Shown here: positions 60,201-64,000 of the stretch, piece by piece
How positions within the stretch are numbered: the stretch's first letter is position 1
Layout: the number at the start of each line of letters is the position of its first letter
Assembly: GCA_019636755.1 (NCBI GenBank)
Contig: JAHBWZ010000003.1
Span: 248,001-312,000, forward strand
Length of the DNA stretch: 64,000 nt
Source: Phycisphaeraceae bacterium
Lineage (GTDB): Bacteria > Planctomycetota > Phycisphaerae > Phycisphaerales > SM1A02
Reading direction: 5' to 3'
Notes under the pieces: generated by a model
Database searches by the model: none
Told to the model about the DNA's origin: nothing
What the model saw: only the letters and a program-made list of their open reading frames with translations
Program-made: the position numbers and the translations under genes

Positions 60201-60683
60201 GAAGAAACCGCCTCGCCGCACACACACGAACTCGCTCGTCTGCACGAACGTGCCGTCCAGCAGACAGCAGCGCCCGGTGCATCCGCCCGGCGGCGGACAG
60301 GTGGTGCCGTCGCCCTGGTATACCCCGCCGCGATTGTGGCACTCGGCCTCGGCCGCGGTCAGGATGCACTGGCCGTCGTCGAGGCAGCATGCCCCGTTCT
60401 GCCCGGTCGGCTGAACGTCCGGCATGCCCGGCACCGTCCCGGTCTTCGCGCCGCCCGCGCTGGAACCCGACCCCGTCTTCGGCGGCACCGGATCCGCGAA
60501 CGCGGCCGATGCTCCGAACAGCAGGACCGACGCCACGATCACGACGTGCCACGCCGCACCCCGGGCGTGTGCCGGGTGTACCGCGCCCGCCGCCGCCGAG
60601 CTCGCCGCCGGGCGACGAGCCGTACCGCCGTGCTGCGTCGCGCCGCGCACGAGGCAACGCGCCAACTTCTCGCGCACTGTCAT
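57276..60683 (-). CDS. Giant secreted Cys-rich repeat protein (1135 aa)
   Basis: A 1135-residue exported protein with a long basic start and a signal core WHVVIVASVLLFGASAAFA (about 45-63). GGGGAG lies 9 nt before ATG 60683. Array 1 (residues 97-270): four repeats of the form G-A-C-C-x-x-D-G-x-C...C-x-x-x-G-G-x-x-x-G-x-G-x-x-C, for example GACCLDDGQCILTAAEAECH then NRGGVYQGDGTTC. Array 2 (517-733): about seven units of paired cysteines (GACCFCPDD, GSCCIPEEP, GVCCIEMPD, GYCCVQVGT, KYCCENI). A cysteine-poor domain at 270-510 and a beta-rich C-terminal 400 residues are of no known type. No dockerin tail. Likely disulfide-rich and extracellular or surface-bound; function unknown. Confidence 0.82.
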   Translation of the reverse strand: MTVREKLARCLVRGATQHGGTARRPAASSAAAGAVHPAHARGAAWHVVIVASVLLFGASAAFADPVPPKTGSGSSAGGAKTGTVPGMPDVQPTGQNGACCLDDGQCILTAAEAECHNRGGVYQGDGTTCPPPGGCTGRCCLLDGTFVQTSEFVCVRRGGFFQGNGVAQPCRFACCLPGDDCDGLTKAECENSGGVFLGPGYTCDGDVGPNYRFPFCPDDPIAQPCVRPGGCWRPDLGTCVDMTAYACFAAGGEFFGPGVLCADVVLAPDCPAIPAPHLIEAHSGLFHFVLPEDGQPIPAGMFQFVCLPRFDDQGGFRRLERIRTLVDGRVSTDGSFCANVGQSVVVQDLLERIRLVQTTPALPGLVFPITVVEFDAQGDPNQFRVFRFCEDPANNTGLGGTCELMRNECDFLVNRYQVGGVGMVQGPGGRPMICDEGFFGPYCVNAGLAPFIVNAPPACGGASPSAACPGAGAAECVVFEFDGTAQVLGAGVNFDFRDFPHVARGTVTLLYEWVPLGACCFCPDDIGRPDAIYCVDGISEEECYDQYGLDAIFTPFVTCDDVETDPKSECYLGSCCIPEEPYCIYPISIYCCEEVLGGQFYDGPCGDDGVCCIEMPDGTYDCVCPITEVCCDYLAGTLGGTVISWTAVENDSCIDPDDDLNREYCDIIGYCCVQVGTTPQYLCLSGISKYCCENITAGGEYVFVYFSEEPCPDEPCTFDCPDCPPKETVDCNCGDKGSIVVFSKIEVRWDASGRLLQDTFVTLSNDWPEDVRIYMIFLNGDPPLEEDGDERAHPGWNFMDVELTLTGNQPVVWAASSGAPYDVAPWTSLDPGPPPGRPADDGSDERMLRGAIYAWAIDGDGRQIRWNHLAGQATLVRYDRQTAWEYNACALQSVANVEHGSPVGVPETILLNGIEYCLPAEALLFNFQTVGSLAWTPSDPPFAPAVTVDTDVTLHPLSADFRLNEPMPDPPAPPTTAVIFEIYNENEDKFCYIRCLSCWEQQVLSRYLGNPLGIVFLQTDHAKARLCGRANPLCNVKGLVSQDLALLGVYAREISLPLVPLGEDPTIPGIPFAKAGSHMQGQGGMPAVIRWSPTVPPKESPARYAMPERRPFEVADDFIRDALQRARRRAVTTGR

Positions 60684-61373
60684 TTCGAGTTCTCCCCGCC
60701 CTTCCGGGCGTCGCGCGCTGTCCCGGGGTCATCCACCCGACCGCGCACCTGACCTGGTAAGTCGCGCTTCACGTCACTTCGAGGGCCGCCGGAGCGATCA
60801 GCGCTGCAACGCCGGAAACCCTTTCTCACCCGCGGCATATGGTGCGCGCAGCGCCGCCGACGCGCCAAGCGCGATCCGGCCGATTTGCGCAGGATCTGCG
60901 ACGCTGTCGCGCAAGTTGCATGAGTCGACTCGCAATGAGAGATGCAAGCCCGTTCTGAACAGATGTTTACGACGCATGCGACCCGCCATCGCACTCGACT
61001 TGCGCGCCCGACATGCCTGCGCCGTCGACTGTGGATAACCGGCGTCCGCGTGGTGACTTCCGCGTTCAGTCGCCCGCAGCCCGGTTCGGAGATGGATCGC
61101 GTCGATCGTTCCGGACGGGTGCGCGGGTCGGCGCACCGCCTCGGCAGTGCGTATCGAACCCACTGTCAGGCATCGACTTGCGACTGGTTGCCAAGTGCGT
61201 CACCCGCGCCGCTCGGGGTGCCCGGGGCCGACGTCACCTTCGGACGGCGCCCGCTCGCGGCGCAGCGCCAGCGCCGAGGGGCCCCATCCACGGGCATCGC
61301 GATCCCACGGGACAGCGAGGCCGCGGCGTGGCAGCCCGCCCCGGTCCCGCGGTCGACGCGCGGTCGTGTTCGC
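60684..61373. other. 690-nt intergenic region between two leftward genes
   Basis: The longest gap in the window. Its left third is somewhat AT-richer. It holds the upstream region of the Cys-rich protein gene. At 61030-61038 lies TGTGGATAA, a perfect DnaA-box nonamer, but it is the only one. Short partial repeats of CGACTTGCG and GCAAGTTGC are scattered from 60900 to 61190. No tRNA, tmRNA or RNase P features were recognised. A small structured RNA cannot be excluded by eye. Confidence 0.45.
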
Positions 61374-63995
61374 TCAGCCCAGCGCCGCCTGCGCCGCCAC
61401 CAGCCGCGCGATCGGCACACGGAACGGCGAGCAGGAGACGTAGTCCAGCCCGACCTGGTGGAAGAACCGCACGGAGGAGGGATCTCCGCCGTGCTCACCG
61501 CAGATCCCGACCTTGAGGTCCGGGCGGGTGGCGCGGCCGCGCTCGCAGGAGATCCGCACCAGTTCGCCCACGCCGTCCTGGTCGATCGCCTGAAACGGGT
61601 CCCTCTCCAGCACCGCCTGCTCCAGGTAGTGCGGCAGGAACGAGTTGATGTCGTCGCGGCTGAAGCCGAAGGCCAGCTGCGTCAGGTCGTTGGTGCCGAA
61701 CGAGAAGAAGTCCGCGTCCTTCGCGATCTCGTCGGACCGCAGCGCCGCCCGCGGAATCTCGATCATCGTGCCGATCGGGATGTCGAGTTTCCCGGTGAAC
61801 TTCTTCGCCGCGCGGACGCGCTCGATCGTTTCTTCCGTGCGTCGGCGGAGCAGGTGCAGTTCGGACCGCATCCCGACGAGCGGGATCATGATCTCGGGCC
61901 GGGCGTCGATCTTCTTCTGCCGGCACGCGATCGTCGCCTCGACGATCGCCGTCACCTGCATCTCCAGGATTTCCGGATACGTGACGGCCAGCCGGCACCC
62001 ACGATGTCCGAGCATCGGGTTGAGTTCGTGCAGCATCGCCACGCGCTGCTGGATCTTCTTCACCGGGACACCCAGTTCCGCCGCCAGTTCCTTCTGCTGG
62101 GCAGGCTCGTTGGGCAGGAACTCGTGCAGCGGCGGATCGAGCAGGCGCACCGTGACCGGCAGCCCGTTCATGGCCGTGAAGATGCCGATGAAGTCCTTCC
62201 GCTGGTAGGGAAGCAGGGACTTCAGGGCGACGCGGCGATCGTGCTCGGACTCCGCCAGGATCATCTTCCGCATCGCCTTGATGCGATCGCCCTCGAAGAA
62301 CATGTGCTCGGTCCGCGTGAGACCGATGCCTTCCGCGCCGAACTCCCGGGCGCGCTTCGCGTCCGCGGGCGTATCGGCATTCGTCCGGACGCCGAGCTTC
62401 CGGTACCTGTCCGCCCACTTCATGATGGTCTGGAAGTCGCCGGTGAGTTTCGGCGTCGTCTTCTCGATCGCGCCGACCATGATCTCCCCGGTCGAACCGT
62501 CGATCGAAAGCACCGCGTCGGGCCCGAACGTCTTCCCTCCCACCGACAGGCGCCGCGCCTTGACGTCGATCTGGAGTTCGCCCGCGCCGACGACACAGCA
62601 CTTGCCCCAGCCGCGCGCCACGACCGCCGCGTGACTGGTCATGCCGCCGGTCGACGTCAGGATGCCGACGGCCAGATGCATGCCCTCCACGTCCTCCGGG
62701 CTCGTCTCCTTGCGGACCAGGAGGACCTTCTCCCCGGCGCGAGCACGCTCGACGGCATCCTCCGCGGTGAACGCGAGCGTTCCGGTCGCGGCGCCGGGCG
62801 ATGCCGGCAGGCCGCGGGCGATCACCTTCGCGCCCTTCTTGGCCGCGGGCGAGAAACTGGGCAGCAGCAGCTGCGTGAGGTCCTCGGCCGGAATGCGCCT
62901 GAGCGCCCGCTCCTCGGTGACGAGTCCCTCCTTCACCATGTCCACCGCGATGCGCACGGCGGCGGCGCCGGTGCGCTTGCCGTTCCGCGTCTGGAGCATG
63001 TACAGCGTGCCGCGCTCGATGGTGAACTCGATGTCCTGCATGTCCAGGTAGTGGCGCTCAAGGATGTCCTTGATCTCCAGCAGCCGCGCATGGACCTTCG
63101 CGTTCCACTTCTTCATCTCCACGACCGGCCGGGGCGTGCGGATGCCGGCCACCACGTCCTCGCCCTGGGCGTTGATGAGGAACTCGCCGTAGAACTCGTT
63201 CTGGCCCGTGGAGGGATTCCGGGTGAACGCCACGCCCGTGCCGCTGTCCTCGCCCATGTTGCCGAAGACCATCGCCTGCACGTTGACCGCGGTTCCGATC
63301 AGGCCGGTGATCTCGTTGATCCGGCGGTAGACGATCGCGCGATCGCTGTTCCAGCTCCGGAAGACCGCTTCGATCGCCAGTTCGAGCTGGCGCATCGGGT
63401 CCTGCGGGAAGTCCTCGCCCACGAATTTCCGGTACACCCGGCGATAGGACTCGCAGAGACGGATCAGCCCCTCGGTCGGGACATCGGTATCCGCCTTCGC
63501 GTGGAACTGCCGCTTGATCCGGTCGAACTCCGCCTCGAACACCTCGTGGGAGACGTCCATCACGACGCCGCCGAACATGTTGATGAGCCGGCGATACGCG
63601 TCGTAGGCGAATCGATCATTGCCGGTGCGCCGCGCGAGCGCGAGGACCGTCTCGTCGGTCAGCCCGAGATTCAGCACCGTGTCCATCATGCCCGGCATCG
63701 ACACGGCCGCGCCGGACCGCACCGAGACGAGCAGCGGATCATCCCCCGATCCGAATCGCTTGCCGGTCTCCGCTTCCAGCCGGCGCATCGCCCGCGCAAC
63801 AGCTTCCATGAGACCGTCCGGCATCACGTCCCCGCCGCGCGTGTACGCGTCGCACATCTCGGTCGTGATCGTGAAGCCGGGCGGAACGGGCAGACCGATC
63901 GAACACATGTCGGCGAGATTCGCGCCCTTGCCGCCGAGGAGCAGTTTCTGATCGGCGCGGCCCTCGGAGCCGGACGGTCCGAATGAATAGACCAT
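61374..63995 (-). CDS. ppdK: Pyruvate, phosphate dikinase
   Basis: An 873-residue cytosolic enzyme converting pyruvate, ATP and phosphate to phosphoenolpyruvate, AMP and diphosphate (reversible). N-terminal ATP-grasp part: KLLLGGKGANLADMCSIGLP (18-37), SVRSGAAVSMPGMMDTVLNL (91-110), and GVAFTRNPSTGQNEFYGEFL (254-273). Swivelling phosphohistidine domain: GGMTSHAAVVARGWGKCCVV with His455. C-terminal PEP-binding barrel: GIGLTRTEHMFFEGDRIKAM, FFSFGTNDLTQLAFGFSRDD and KVGICGEHGGDPSSVRFFHQ. Full length. The start lies 5 nt from the window edge (ATG 63995), and the chain begins VYSFGPSGSEGRADQKLLLG as usual, so little is missing. Confidence 0.97.
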   Translation of the reverse strand: MVYSFGPSGSEGRADQKLLLGGKGANLADMCSIGLPVPPGFTITTEMCDAYTRGGDVMPDGLMEAVARAMRRLEAETGKRFGSGDDPLLVSVRSGAAVSMPGMMDTVLNLGLTDETVLALARRTGNDRFAYDAYRRLINMFGGVVMDVSHEVFEAEFDRIKRQFHAKADTDVPTEGLIRLCESYRRVYRKFVGEDFPQDPMRQLELAIEAVFRSWNSDRAIVYRRINEITGLIGTAVNVQAMVFGNMGEDSGTGVAFTRNPSTGQNEFYGEFLINAQGEDVVAGIRTPRPVVEMKKWNAKVHARLLEIKDILERHYLDMQDIEFTIERGTLYMLQTRNGKRTGAAAVRIAVDMVKEGLVTEERALRRIPAEDLTQLLLPSFSPAAKKGAKVIARGLPASPGAATGTLAFTAEDAVERARAGEKVLLVRKETSPEDVEGMHLAVGILTSTGGMTSHAAVVARGWGKCCVVGAGELQIDVKARRLSVGGKTFGPDAVLSIDGSTGEIMVGAIEKTTPKLTGDFQTIMKWADRYRKLGVRTNADTPADAKRAREFGAEGIGLTRTEHMFFEGDRIKAMRKMILAESEHDRRVALKSLLPYQRKDFIGIFTAMNGLPVTVRLLDPPLHEFLPNEPAQQKELAAELGVPVKKIQQRVAMLHELNPMLGHRGCRLAVTYPEILEMQVTAIVEATIACRQKKIDARPEIMIPLVGMRSELHLLRRRTEETIERVRAAKKFTGKLDIPIGTMIEIPRAALRSDEIAKDADFFSFGTNDLTQLAFGFSRDDINSFLPHYLEQAVLERDPFQAIDQDGVGELVRISCERGRATRPDLKVGICGEHGGDPSSVRFFHQVGLDYVSCSPFRVPIARLVAAQAALG

Positions 63996-64000
63996 CCGGC

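Noticed and set aside
57198-60752. Plus-strand open frame of about 1180 codons opposite the Cys-rich protein
   Set aside because: Same antisense effect. The minus strand has a signal peptide, ribosome binding site, cysteine repeats and terminator. The same reasoning removed 60942-63986 (opposite ppdK), 9428-12337 (opposite the subtilase) and 4632-6176 (opposite groEL).
61030-61038. Perfect DnaA box (TGTGGATAA) as a sign of a replication origin
   Set aside because: It is single, with no box cluster, no strongly AT-rich unwinding region and no dnaA, dnaN or gyr genes nearby. A 9-mer can occur by chance.

Overview
The window is GC-rich, densely coded DNA that reads as a chromosome segment of a planctomycete, most likely class Phycisphaerae. 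This placement is an inference from gene content. Five secreted proteins end in a paired dockerin-like calcium-binding tail with a conserved S-W-G-P-C-type end. There is also an OmcB/DUF11-type lipoprotein, as in the PVC superphylum, a giant Cys-rich repeat protein, and a cluster built around a MutL (GlmL-like) ATPase. No insertion sequence, phage, CRISPR array or rRNA was found. One tRNA (Ser, anticodon CGA) is present.

Layout. 1-2543: asparaginyl-tRNA synthetase (cut by the window edge) and a SulP transporter. 3006-6244: a chaperonin operon of atypical order, pseudo-receiver protein, groES, two small unknown genes, groEL, strong terminator. 6300-8922: a sugar-type oxidoreductase overlapping an MFS transporter. 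9283-12199: tRNA-Ser and a secreted subtilase. 12511-18581: a four-gene ABC export or gliding-type system (ATPase, permease, double GldG-like protein, DUF4340-like protein). 18705-22592: a decayed LysR/OxyR-like regulator, divergent catalase, and glutamate dehydrogenase. 22611-26804: a fused 5-oxoprolinase/hydantoinase and a small lipoprotein. 27059-33300: one unknown exported protein and two large secreted dockerin-tailed proteins. 33512-37492: an NHL-repeat / YtkA-like lipoprotein / di-haem peroxidase operon. 37695-39176: a Na+/H+ antiporter.

39232-47274 is the most unusual part: eight genes on one strand, with overlaps or gaps of at most 14 nt. They combine a cytosolic MutL-type ASKHA ATPase, a soluble barrel-sandwich plus KOW-like protein, a DUF6754-type membrane protein and several other membrane proteins. 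The cobalamin-dependent glutamate mutase that MutL/GlmL normally serves is not present. nadC lies directly upstream. I read the cluster as a membrane-associated multi-protein complex of unknown function.

48422-57213 holds the OmcB-like gene with the best sigma70-type promoter in the window, a winged-helix-like protein gene divergent from a dockerin-tailed protein gene across a perfect 10-bp inverted repeat, a queuosine-precursor-type transporter / HIT / membrane protein operon, and a beta-helix dockerin-tailed protein. 57276-63995 holds the 1135-residue Cys-rich protein, a 690-nt gap without genes, and pyruvate phosphate dikinase.

Two window-wide patterns stand out. Many genes in operons are coupled by 1-nt (TGATG) or 4-nt (ATGA or GTGA) overlaps. 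At least six genes have a GTA...T -10 box only 6-8 nt before the start codon and no Shine-Dalgarno sequence at normal spacing, which implies leaderless mRNAs. Functional calls are from reading the translated sequence by eye. No database search was run.
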